A stretch of DNA of 64,000 bases, taken from IMG/VR virus record IMGVR_UViG_3300044732_000293, positions 1 to 64,000 of that record; one strand, 5' to 3'. Shown here piece after piece: positions 1 to 8,064 of the stretch; the stretch's first letter is position 1, and every line of letters begins with the position of its first letter. A model generated the notes under the pieces. That model was not told the origin of the DNA. It saw only the letters and a program-made list of their open reading frames with translations, and made no database searches. This stretch comes from a virus. Position numbers and translations under genes: made by a program.

Positions 1-182
1 ACGATCAGGTGTTAATCTTGCACAATGTGCCTCGTTTTAACAACCCTTCTAGCACTTTTGATAATGATCAGTATTTGATCGTAGTTCACGTACCAGCTGG
101 TACTTCAACTAGCTCAATTACTAACTTCATTGCATCTAGTGCAAGTGCGGCTGGTAATGCAGTAACTTTAGAGACTGTATAA
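1..182 (+). CDS. C-terminal end of an upstream virion protein (partial)
   Basis: An open frame enters from the left edge, with its first complete codon at base 3, and stops at TAA 180-182. About 59 residues are visible. They are rich in Ser, Ala, Thr and Val, have no Cys or obvious motif, and end in Glu-Thr-Val. A strong terminator follows 19 nt later, so this is the last gene of an upstream transcription unit. In a crAss-like genome the genes before the fibre cassette are usually capsid or head genes, so a head protein is plausible. That is inference from position only, and the visible part does not identify a family. Confidence 0.7.
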   Translation, partial: DQVLILHNVPRFNNPSSTFDNDQYLIVVHVPAGTSTSSITNFIASSASAAGNAVTLETV

Positions 183-200
183 TCTATTTACTCTATAGAC

Positions 201-233
201 AAAAGGGAGGAACCAAAAGTTCTTCCCTTTTTT
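201..233 (+). terminator. Rho-independent terminator
   Basis: A 13-bp stem (201-213 with 219-231, one G-U pair) closes a 5-nt loop and runs into a T-rich tract, with more T residues at 235-238. It lies 19 nt after the stop codon of the upstream gene. It separates the upstream head-side unit from the fibre cassette. Confidence 0.9.
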
Positions 234-255
234 GTTTTGGAGAAGTCCAAAAAAA

Positions 256-285
256 TGTTTATATTATTTATGTAGACTAAGTCTA
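256..285 (+). promoter_or_regulatory. Promoter-like repeated motif, copy 1, with palindrome
   Basis: The stretch contains GTTTATATTATTTATGTAGA (257-276), one of four similar AT-rich motifs in the longest intergenic gaps of the window (others at 24775, 30880 and 44272). It overlaps a perfect 13-nt palindrome, TAGACT-A-AGTCTA (273-285), which could be an operator. A TTG lies 21 nt upstream (232-234), and the next start codon is 31 nt downstream of the palindrome. Promoter function is inferred from recurrence, from the position just after a terminator and from base composition. Confidence 0.5.
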
Positions 286-316
286 TTTCTATATTAAATT
301 TTTAAAGTTTATCATA

Positions 317-871
317 ATGGCTACCAAACATCAGCTAAGTTTAGAGCTACCAGAATCTAACAATATTAAGGTTTTCCGTGTATTTGACACCAGTATTTAT
401 GCTGAGGGTATGACTATTGATTGTGGTACACTACGTATAACTTCACCTGGTTTTAACTTGCCAGTATCTATAGAAACCCTACCTAACTTTAACTTAGTAC
501 TTTCTGCATGTAGCTTAGGATTACAAAGAAGTTTTTGTGGGGAAAATTTTCAGAATATTCCAGATGGTATTTATGTGATTAACTATTCAGTATCACCTAA
601 CTCATCTGTATTTGTTGAGTATAATCATTTAAGGACTGCTCAAACTATGAATCAGTATTATAATATTTTAGCTTCTTTAGAATTAGCTGCTTGTGATCCA
701 GAACCTGAGATCAAAGAAAAGCTTGCTGAGTTAAGAATGATAAAAAGTTTTATTGAAGCAGCTAAAGGTAAAGTGGAATACGCTCATGAGCCTGAAGCAG
801 GTATGGAATTATTTGGTTATGCTAAAAAAAGATTAAGTAAATTAGTAAGCAGTATGGCTTGCTATACTTAA
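317..871 (+). CDS. Conserved small phage protein, probably structural
   Basis: The product has 184 residues. The first 110 are predicted beta-rich, with three Cys around residues 65-75. The last 75 are helical and charged. The hallmark is a run around residues 95-120 (VFVEYNHLRTAQTMNQYYN) followed by a Cys-Asp-Pro-Glu-Pro turn and a helical hairpin ending in Lys/Arg-rich sequence. Proteins of this shape, paired with a tiny zinc-ribbon gene, are familiar to me from Bacteroidota phage late regions, but I know no proven function. It is the first gene after the terminator and promoter-like motif, and the zinc-ribbon gene follows 26 nt later. There is no signal peptide or membrane segment. The ATG lacks a Shine-Dalgarno sequence, as elsewhere in this window. 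Confidence 0.75.
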   Translation: MATKHQLSLELPESNNIKVFRVFDTSIYAEGMTIDCGTLRITSPGFNLPVSIETLPNFNLVLSACSLGLQRSFCGENFQNIPDGIYVINYSVSPNSSVFVEYNHLRTAQTMNQYYNILASLELAACDPEPEIKEKLAELRMIKSFIEAAKGKVEYAHEPEAGMELFGYAKKRLSKLVSSMACYT

Positions 872-897
872 CTTTGTAATTATAAAAACCAACATAT

Positions 898-1092
898 ATG
901 AGAACATGTACTAACTGTGGCTCTCAAATTACCTGTAGTTGTCAAGACAGAGTAGCCACTGATGGAAAAAAAGTTTGTGGTAGCTGTATTGTAAGCTATG
1001 AACAAAAATTAATTGCACAAAGAAACTTAGATAGTCAGCAAAATGGAGAGATCCAAGCTAGTCTTACTATGGATGAAAAATTTAACTCTTAA
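898..1092 (+). CDS. Small zinc-ribbon protein
   Basis: The 64-residue product has three closely spaced Cys pairs in its first 30 residues: CTNC near residue 4, CSC near 14 and CGSC near 27. This is the pattern of a small zinc ribbon. The remaining residues are hydrophilic and probably helical or disordered. It sits between the preceding structural protein and the first fibre-type gene, with 11 nt to the next start, so it should be co-transcribed with them. Zinc binding is inferred from the Cys spacing. Whether it binds nucleic acid, folds into the virion or assists assembly cannot be told from the sequence. Confidence 0.7.
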   Translation: MRTCTNCGSQITCSCQDRVATDGKKVCGSCIVSYEQKLIAQRNLDSQQNGEIQASLTMDEKFNS

Positions 1093-1103
1093 CTAAAAGA
1101 TAG

Positions 1104-1703
1104 ATGAAGAACTTCTTATTTCATAAAACAAAACATACTTTAAACTATGCTGATTCTGTTTACAGAAAGTTTAAAGAAATTAGATATGGTATAAGTTCTT
1201 GTAAGCCAGAATTAGAATCTGACTTAATATTTATGAGAAAAGAGTTAACTGATTGGCAAGCTTTTGATGATGCAGGTGCTTTAACAACATCTAATTTACA
1301 ACATCAAACTTGGTTACCAGTAGAGTATGATCACAATATATACTTACATGGTGGTCATGGTTATTATATGACTAATGAAAACATTGGTCCACAAAGATTG
1401 GCTATTAACTATCAAGTTAGCGGTGCACCTGACACAAGTGTTATTCAAGTAAATGCTCATGGAGCTATTACTAGAATTAATCTTAGTCCGGCTATCACAA
1501 TTAATAATAACATGTCTTATGTATACACTCAAGCTGCTCCTGCATTAGTATGGATGGTTGAGCATAAAATGGGCTTTAAACCTAGTGTATTTACAGAAGA
1601 TGCTTCAGGAACTGATATACAAGGTGTTATTGAATATGTTGATCTTAATAACTTAAGAATTACGTTTAATCAACCTGTTGCAGGAAAAGCATACTTATCA
1701 TAA
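1104..1703 (+). CDS. Small tail-fibre-associated protein with a C-terminal beta module
   Basis: The product has 199 residues. Residues 1-55 are basic and helical and could be an attachment region. Residues 60-145 are beta-rich. The last 50 residues form a module beginning with an aromatic-Val/Ile-His/Asn pattern (VWMVEHKMGFKPSVF) and ending in GKAYLS. The next gene ends in a clearly related module (WSITHNLNKYPSVSV to GKAFLN), so the two share a C-terminal domain, probably a receptor- or partner-binding tip. The stop codon overlaps the next start by one base (TAATG), which indicates translational coupling. Fibre function is inferred from the shared module and from the neighbouring genes. Confidence 0.65.
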   Translation: MKNFLFHKTKHTLNYADSVYRKFKEIRYGISSCKPELESDLIFMRKELTDWQAFDDAGALTTSNLQHQTWLPVEYDHNIYLHGGHGYYMTNENIGPQRLAINYQVSGAPDTSVIQVNAHGAITRINLSPAITINNNMSYVYTQAAPALVWMVEHKMGFKPSVFTEDASGTDIQGVIEYVDLNNLRITFNQPVAGKAYLS

Positions 1704-2230
1704 TGGCATTACAGAAGATATATATAGACTATGACTTTAATAAGAATAGTATTCTTAATGCTAAGTTACAACCTGTAACTACTGCAGAAAGAAATACGTT
1801 AGGGTCTGGTTATAATTCTAACGATGCTGGTATTATCGTATATGACACTACATTAAAAATGGTGTACTCATGGGACGGTAATGAATGGGATCAAGTAAGT
1901 TTATCCGATACTCAACTTGCTCAAATAGCTGAGGCTTTTAATAAAACAGTAGTTGATATTACTGTAACATCTGATAATGAGAATAGAACTATTATTCTTA
2001 CATATAGAGACACACTTTCTATACAAGAGACTTACAAGTTTTCTCATATTCATACTCAAACGGTTTCATCTTCTACATGGAGCATAACACATAATTTAAA
2101 TAAATACCCATCTGTTTCTGTAGTTGATTCAAGTAATGAAGAAGTTATTGGGGAAGTACAACATATTAATTCTAATTCATTAACAGTTAAATTTTCTGCA
2201 CCATTTAGTGGGAAAGCATTTTTAAACTAA
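1703..2230 (+). CDS. Short tail-fibre protein
   Basis: The product has 175 residues. The N-terminal half contains an attachment-like sequence (DFNKNSILNAKL, then IIVYDTTLKMVYSWDGNEW). This resembles the 'reported as value, WDG-x-W' segment seen at the start of many phage fibre proteins and also in the next gene (FDTTPSVLRMFFWDGTAW). A short helical stretch around residues 70-90 is followed by the C-terminal 50-residue beta module shared with the preceding gene and ending in GKAFLN. It starts within the stop codon of the preceding gene and is followed 16 nt later by another fibre gene. It is probably a minimal fibre made of a base-attachment part plus a binding tip. Confidence 0.7.
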   Translation: MALQKIYIDYDFNKNSILNAKLQPVTTAERNTLGSGYNSNDAGIIVYDTTLKMVYSWDGNEWDQVSLSDTQLAQIAEAFNKTVVDITVTSDNENRTIILTYRDTLSIQETYKFSHIHTQTVSSSTWSITHNLNKYPSVSVVDSSNEEVIGEVQHINSNSLTVKFSAPFSGKAFLN

Positions 2231-2246
2231 TTATAATACAAATACT

Positions 2247-3458
2247 ATGTCTAAAAAGTTTTTAACCAATCTGGACCTCACACAAAACCAGATTTTAAAC
2301 GTAGCGGTTCACAACAAAGTTGGTCCACCGTCTAGTCCAGTAGTTGGTCAAATCTATTTTGACACTACTCCTTCAGTTTTAAGAATGTTCTTCTGGGATG
2401 GCACCGCATGGGTGGATATGTCAGGAGATATTCAAGACGTTCTTGGTGGTGCTGGTCTTACAGCATCTACATCTGCTAATGGTGATGTAATTACATTAGA
2501 TGTAAATGTAGATAATGCCACTATTGAAATTGATTCTGATAGTCTTAGAGTTAAAGATCTTGGTATTGTTACTGGCAAGTTAGCTAACTCTGCAGTTACT
2601 ACTGTAAAGATTAATGCTAATGCTGTAACTTTTGATAAGTTACAACAAGTTGCTAATCTAACAGTAATTGGTAATGTATCTGGTGCTACAGCTAATCCAG
2701 CTGAAGTTAGCATTATCACAGATATGGCTAACTCTAGTTCTACTACACTTGCTACATCTACAGCAATCAAAACTTATATTGATGCTAACGTAGGTAGTCT
2801 AGGTAACTTAGAAGGAGCATGGGACGCATCTAGTGGTTCATTTCCTGTAGGATCAAGTCCAGTTGCTGGCACTAAAGCTGGTGATTACTGGTATGTATCT
2901 ACAGCAGGTACAACAGGTGGTGTTGCATTTAATGTTGGTGACGTAATTGTTGCTAAAAGTAATAATGCTTCTACATCTTCTGCTGCTGACTGGATTCAAT
3001 TAGAAGTTAATAGAGATCAAGCTACTACAACTGTATTAGGATTGGTATTTCTTGCTACAAATGCAGAAACACAAACTGGTACAGACACTGTAAAAGCAGT
3101 AACACCTTCTGCTTTATCTTCTAGAACAGCTACAGAAACTCGTACAGGTATTGCAGAAATTGCAACTGATGCTGAGTTAACAGCTGGTACAGATGATACT
3201 AGAATTGTTACTCCTTTAAAATTAAAGACTTATTTAGATAACAGAACTGGTGGTTATGCTGCAAACATTGGAGGTGCTGGCACTTCTTATGCTTTATCAC
3301 ATGGCTTAAACACTGTTGATGTAATCGTGATGGTTAAAGATAATACTACATTGGAAGAAGTTATTACAGATGTAGTTATTACAGATGCTGCTACAGTAAC
3401 TGTAAGTTTTGCTACAGCACCTTCTGCTAATGCGTATCGTGTAATCATCAAGAAATAA
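2247..3458 (+). CDS. Tail-fibre protein
   Basis: The product has 403 residues. The N-terminus (LTNLDLTQNQILN, then GQIYFDTTPSVLRMFFWDGTAW) matches the attachment region of the preceding short fibre. The centre is a low-complexity, Thr/Ala/Val-rich beta-fibre with fibre-type repeats such as KAVTPSAL and RIVTPLKLKTYLDN, which are common in phage fibre shafts. The C-terminal 55 residues (YALSHGLNTVDVIVMV onward) are a divergent version of the tip module of the two genes before. It has no signal peptide and no S74 chaperone. It is one of at least eight consecutive proteins with fibre features. Start and stop are unambiguous, with 10 nt to the next gene. Confidence 0.8.
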   Translation: MSKKFLTNLDLTQNQILNVAVHNKVGPPSSPVVGQIYFDTTPSVLRMFFWDGTAWVDMSGDIQDVLGGAGLTASTSANGDVITLDVNVDNATIEIDSDSLRVKDLGIVTGKLANSAVTTVKINANAVTFDKLQQVANLTVIGNVSGATANPAEVSIITDMANSSSTTLATSTAIKTYIDANVGSLGNLEGAWDASSGSFPVGSSPVAGTKAGDYWYVSTAGTTGGVAFNVGDVIVAKSNNASTSSAADWIQLEVNRDQATTTVLGLVFLATNAETQTGTDTVKAVTPSALSSRTATETRTGIAEIATDAELTAGTDDTRIVTPLKLKTYLDNRTGGYAANIGGAGTSYALSHGLNTVDVIVMVKDNTTLEEVITDVVITDAATVTVSFATAPSANAYRVIIKK

Positions 3459-3468
3459 TAAACTCTGA

Positions 3469-6400
3469 ATGAAATTTCTATCTGACATACTAGCTAAAGC
3501 TGGTCTGACAGTAGATGGTGTAGTTACACTTAACAATACTGCTACTGGTCAGACTCCTGATGCTAATGACAATTCTACTAAGTTAGCAACCACTGCGTGG
3601 GTTAGAACTTTCGTTCAACCTTATAGTCTACCTATTGCCTCAGCTAGTGTGCTTGGAGGAATTAAAGTAGGTGCAGGATTATCTATTAATCCTAGTACAG
3701 GTGTTTTATCAGCATCAGCAGCAGGAATTAGTACAAGAGATATTTGTACATTTATAGCAACTGCTGGTCAAACTACTTTTTCTTGTTCTTACACTGTAGA
3801 TCAAGTTGATGTTTTTTACAATGGTTCTAAACTAGGTGCTTCTGAATTTACAGCAAGTAATGGAACAACTGTAGTTTTAAACACAGCTTGTAAAGTTGGA
3901 GACTATCTAGAAATTGTTTCTTGGGTAGCTGGTGCAGGTTTATCTTCTAGTAGAACAATTACTATTAACGGGGTTACATACGATCTTACTGCAAATAGAT
4001 CTTGGTCTGCATTACCAGTTGGTGGTGTAGCTGGAGATATTTTAGCTAAAGTAGATGGTACTGATTATAATGCTACATGGATTCCTAATTATACAAGTCA
4101 GGTACAACATTATGTAAAACTTAGTGCTACAATGACTGCTGGTACAGCGGTTTATGTATCTGGTTCTACAGGAGGTTCAGGTACAAATATGATTGTATCC
4201 AAAGCATCCAATGCTTCAGAAGCAACTTCTTCTAAAACATTAGGTCTTCTTAAAACAGGTGGTGTTACAAATGATGAAGTGTTTGTTGTAACAGAAGGTT
4301 TACTTGCAGGTTTAGATACAAGTACAGCTAATGCTGGTGATCCAGTATGGTTAGGAACTAATGGAGGACTTATATTTGGTTTATTAAATAAACCTACAGC
4401 TCCAGCTCATTTAGTATTTATTGGTGTTGTTACACGTGTACAATCAAATAACGGTGAGATTTTTGTAAAAGTACAAAACGGTTTTGAGCTAGATGAGCTT
4501 CATAATTTATCTGTAGCTAGTCCATCTGATGGTGACATGATTAAATATGTAGCATCTACAGGTTTATGGACTAAGATTGCTGCATCAACTACTAATATTG
4601 TAGAAGGTACGAACCTTTATTATACTACTGCTAGAGCAAATACTGATTTTGATACAAGACTTGCTACTAAGTCTACTACTAACTTAGCTGAGGGCACTAA
4701 CTTATACTACACGGATACACGTGTAGGTACATATCTTACAAATAACTCTTACGCTACTCAAACTTATGTAAACACAGCAGTTTCTAATTTAGTAGATGCT
4801 GCTCCTGGTACATTAGATACATTAAATGAGTTAGCGGCTGCCCTTGGGGACGATCCTAACTTTGCTACTACAGTGGCAACAAGCATAGGTACAAAAGTTC
4901 CAAATACTAGAACGATAACTATTAACGGAACAGCATACGATTTATCTGCTGACCGTTCTTGGACTATAAACTCTATGGTATATCCTGGAGCAGGTATTGC
5001 GGTTTCTACAGGTTCTGCATGGGGTACAAGTATTACAAATAATTCTACAAATTGGAACACAGCTTATGGATGGGGTAACCATGCTTCTGCTGGTTATCTT
5101 ACAGGAATTACAAGTAGTCAAGTTACTACTGCATTAGGTTTTACACCTTATAATAATACAAATCCTTCTGGCTATATTAGTTCTTATACAGAGACTGATA
5201 CACTAGCAAGTGTTACTGCTAGAGGAGCTAGCACATCTACTAGAACGACATTTACTGAAGTAGGAGCAACAAGAGAAGGCTCTGATAGTGTTGCTGTAGG
5301 TCCTTGGTTTAGATGGACAAATGTTGCTGAAAGTAGACAAATGCTTACTCAGTTAAATGCAAGTTTTGGATTAACAACTTGGGCATATAACGGTTCTGCT
5401 TGGTTATCTGCAATGACATTAACACAAGGAGGTGTATTAAGTACATCAGCAAGTATTAATGCAGGAGATAGTATAACTTTACAGGGAGAATTATATTTTG
5501 GTAGTGCAAATTCAAATAGATATTTTAGATTAGTAAAATCAGGAACTGCAGAATCTGCAGGTGTTTTAAATTATCAATTTTATACTGGTTCAAGTTGGGT
5601 AACAAAATCTACATTAAACAATAGTGGTAATGTAACCTACGCAGGAACATTGACTACAAGTGGAACAATAACGAGTAATGGTGGGGCGGCTCATTCTATT
5701 GCAGCAACATCATCTCAAAGATATATTATACAAGCATTAAACACTTCAAATAGCATTAACTCTGTATATGGTTGGTGGTGGTTTCATAATACTAATGGTG
5801 ATATGGGATTCCATGCTGATGGAGTAGGAGACATATTAAATATTACAAGAGGAGGTGGAGCAACTATTAATGGTAATACTATTTTAACAGCAGGCAACTA
5901 TAGTTCTTATTCATTACCACTTAGTGGTGGTACTATGAGTGGTACACCTATATTTACTGCTGCTTGGAGCAATGCTAGTGGAGATTATACAGGAATAACA
6001 AATCCAGCTTATAAAGTTGATGTAACTTCTGGTTATTGGAGAGTTGTTTATAAAGGAGCCCATTCATCAGTTAGTGGTGTATATAATTTTGAAACTGGTA
6101 AGAATGTTTATTGGGGTGAGCCTACTGACACAGGAGATTATATATTTAGAGGTAGGACTATGAAATGGGCGGCTAGTAATGGATCAGAATATGTTCTTTT
6201 ACATGCTAACAACTATAATTCTTATTCTCCAACTTTAACGGGTGTTGGTGCATCTGGTACATGGAGTATTACTGCAACAGGTAACGTTGTATCAAGAGGT
6301 ACAAGTTGGAATGATGGAACAGTAATAGGAAACACTGTTGGAATGTTAGCATGGAAGAACTATGGTAACGGCCACGTTATTTTTGATGCTTCTCAAAGTA

Positions 6401-8064
6401 CTTCTCCTAGTGGAACTTCTGTAAATAATACAAATCCGCAAAATAACTGGACTGCTACATATCCTACATTAATGGGATGGAATGGGTCTGGTACATATGG
6501 TGTAAGAGTAGATTCAGCAAGAGTAGCTGATAGTTCTGGTTCAGCTAGCTCTGTTCCTTGGACAGGAGTGTCAGCAGGAAGAAGAACTAACTATGATCTT
6601 GAGTTTCAACCTGCCGTTAATAATTATGCAGGATTTGCTTTCTTTGGTACTAACAGTTCTAATGCAGGATATTTTCTTATAAGAGGTGGAGCAGATAATG
6701 ATGTTTATACTGAAAATGGAATTACTTTAGTAGCTGATCAAGGTTGGTTAACTTTAGCTCAAAGAACTACTGCTAGTAAGGGTGTTAGAATTATGACAGG
6801 TTCTAGCACTTCTGCTACAAGAATATCAATTACAGATTCTTATAGTACTTTTAGTAATAATATTAAATTTGCAGGGTCTACTAACAATGCTTACTTAGGT
6901 AGTAGTGATTGGGGTTTTAGAGTAACTAATGATAACGGATATATCCAATTTGGTCCTGCTAATAATTCTTGGTCTCATATATATTCAGATAAGTCTTTTT
7001 ACTTTAACCAAGAGTTATATGTAAATGGTCAACAAGTAATTCATTCAGGAAACATAGGTTCACAATCTGTAAGTAATGCAACTACTGTTGGTAGTGTAGG
7101 TATTGGAAATATTGTTAGAAAAGATACGACAGGTCAATATCTTAGAGCTTATTATCAATATGGTAGTTATTTAACTTCTGAAACTCCTCAGAATTTAGTA
7201 GATCAAGGTATACAAGGTGGAGGACTAAGAGTTGATTTTATGCACCCTAGTTATACAGGTAGTGGTGGTTGGAATCATGTTATAACATGGTCTGGTTATA
7301 ATGGTTATAATATGTATCAACTTGGAGGACATTATGACGGTGGTACTGGAACTGATCTTTGGGTAAGGTCTGAAGCAAATCATGGTCTAAGTTCTTGGAC
7401 ATCTTGGAGAAGACTATTAAATAGTTCAAATTATTCTTCCTATGCTTTACCTTTAAGTGGAGGTACTATGTCTGGACCTATAAGAAGAAGTGGTCATGCT
7501 TCTACTTTTTTTGAAGGTTCTTATAATAATGTTGGAGGAAACTCTGATAAAACTAATCCAATATATACTATTGGTAGTGCTTATAATCCATCAGATAGTT
7601 CATTAGGAAGTATGTATGGTATTGGTTATGCCCATCCTAATTTATGGGGATCTGGAAAAACTAATGGTTGGGGGATGTATGTTTGTAGTGCTGGTGTAAT
7701 AGATGTAACAATTGGTGGAGATGGTGGATCTACATCAATATGGGCTAAAACAGATATAGTAGCGTATTCAGATGCTAGAGTAAAAGAAAATGTAGAAGTA
7801 ATAGAAAATGCTTTAGAAAAAGTTCAGGCTATACGTGGTGTTACTTTTACCAGAAATGATGTAAAAGATAAAACAAAACGTAGTACAGGAGTAATAGCTC
7901 AGGAAGTATTAACTGTTTTACCAGAAGTGGTTAGTGGTACAGAAGAAGATATGTATTCTGTAGCTTATGGAAATATGGCAGGTTTATTCATTGAGGCTAT
8001 CAAAGAACTTAAAGCAGAGAACGATGCTTTAAAAGAAATATTAAAACGTAATAATATTATATAA
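3469..8064 (+). CDS. Long tail fibre with C-terminal S74 chaperone
   Basis: The 1531-residue product has a fibre N-terminus (GQTPDANDNSTKLATTAWVRTFV), a long Ser/Thr/Gly/Asn-rich shaft and fibre repeats (TNLYYTDTRVGTYL; APGTLDTLNELAAALGDDPN; WNTAYGWGNHASAGYL). Further on are tip-like repeats such as LPLSGGTMSG and WTSWRRLLNSSNY. The end is an intramolecular chaperone of the peptidase S74 family starting at Ser1434 (SDARVKEN) with the conserved GVIAQEVLTVLPEVV. In characterised S74 fibres the chaperone drives trimerisation and then cuts itself off before that Ser, which would leave a mature fibre of about 1433 residues. The stop overlaps the start of the next S74 fibre by one base. Confidence 0.92.
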   Translation: MKFLSDILAKAGLTVDGVVTLNNTATGQTPDANDNSTKLATTAWVRTFVQPYSLPIASASVLGGIKVGAGLSINPSTGVLSASAAGISTRDICTFIATAGQTTFSCSYTVDQVDVFYNGSKLGASEFTASNGTTVVLNTACKVGDYLEIVSWVAGAGLSSSRTITINGVTYDLTANRSWSALPVGGVAGDILAKVDGTDYNATWIPNYTSQVQHYVKLSATMTAGTAVYVSGSTGGSGTNMIVSKASNASEATSSKTLGLLKTGGVTNDEVFVVTEGLLAGLDTSTANAGDPVWLGTNGGLIFGLLNKPTAPAHLVFIGVVTRVQSNNGEIFVKVQNGFELDELHNLSVASPSDGDMIKYVASTGLWTKIAASTTNIVEGTNLYYTTARANTDFDTRLATKSTTNLAEGTNLYYTDTRVGTYLTNNSYATQTYVNTAVSNLVDAAPGTLDTLNELAAALGDDPNFATTVATSIGTKVPNTRTITINGTAYDLSADRSWTINSMVYPGAGIAVSTGSAWGTSITNNSTNWNTAYGWGNHASAGYLTGITSSQVTTALGFTPYNNTNPSGYISSYTETDTLASVTARGASTSTRTTFTEVGATREGSDSVAVGPWFRWTNVAESRQMLTQLNASFGLTTWAYNGSAWLSAMTLTQGGVLSTSASINAGDSITLQGELYFGSANSNRYFRLVKSGTAESAGVLNYQFYTGSSWVTKSTLNNSGNVTYAGTLTTSGTITSNGGAAHSIAATSSQRYIIQALNTSNSINSVYGWWWFHNTNGDMGFHADGVGDILNITRGGGATINGNTILTAGNYSSYSLPLSGGTMSGTPIFTAAWSNASGDYTGITNPAYKVDVTSGYWRVVYKGAHSSVSGVYNFETGKNVYWGEPTDTGDYIFRGRTMKWAASNGSEYVLLHANNYNSYSPTLTGVGASGTWSITATGNVVSRGTSWNDGTVIGNTVGMLAWKNYGNGHVIFDASQSTSPSGTSVNNTNPQNNWTATYPTLMGWNGSGTYGVRVDSARVADSSGSASSVPWTGVSAGRRTNYDLEFQPAVNNYAGFAFFGTNSSNAGYFLIRGGADNDVYTENGITLVADQGWLTLAQRTTASKGVRIMTGSSTSATRISITDSYSTFSNNIKFAGSTNNAYLGSSDWGFRVTNDNGYIQFGPANNSWSHIYSDKSFYFNQELYVNGQQVIHSGNIGSQSVSNATTVGSVGIGNIVRKDTTGQYLRAYYQYGSYLTSETPQNLVDQGIQGGGLRVDFMHPSYTGSGGWNHVITWSGYNGYNMYQLGGHYDGGTGTDLWVRSEANHGLSSWTSWRRLLNSSNYSSYALPLSGGTMSGPIRRSGHASTFFEGSYNNVGGNSDKTNPIYTIGSAYNPSDSSLGSMYGIGYAHPNLWGSGKTNGWGMYVCSAGVIDVTIGGDGGSTSIWAKTDIVAYSDARVKENVEVIENALEKVQAIRGVTFTRNDVKDKTKRSTGVIAQEVLTVLPEVVSGTEEDMYSVAYGNMAGLFIEAIKELKAENDALKEILKRNNII
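7768..8061 (+). other. S74 intramolecular chaperone domain (first copy)
   Basis: Codons for residues 1434-1531. The SDARVK start gives the predicted self-cleavage Ser, followed by the GVIAQEV core and a C-terminal helix (LFIEAIKELKAEND). Confidence 0.88.

Noticed and set aside
8062-8064. Programmed frameshift joining the two long fibres
   Set aside because: The first fibre ends in a complete S74 chaperone and the second has its own start in a TAATG overlap. This is ordinary coupling, and there is no slippery heptamer with a downstream structure.
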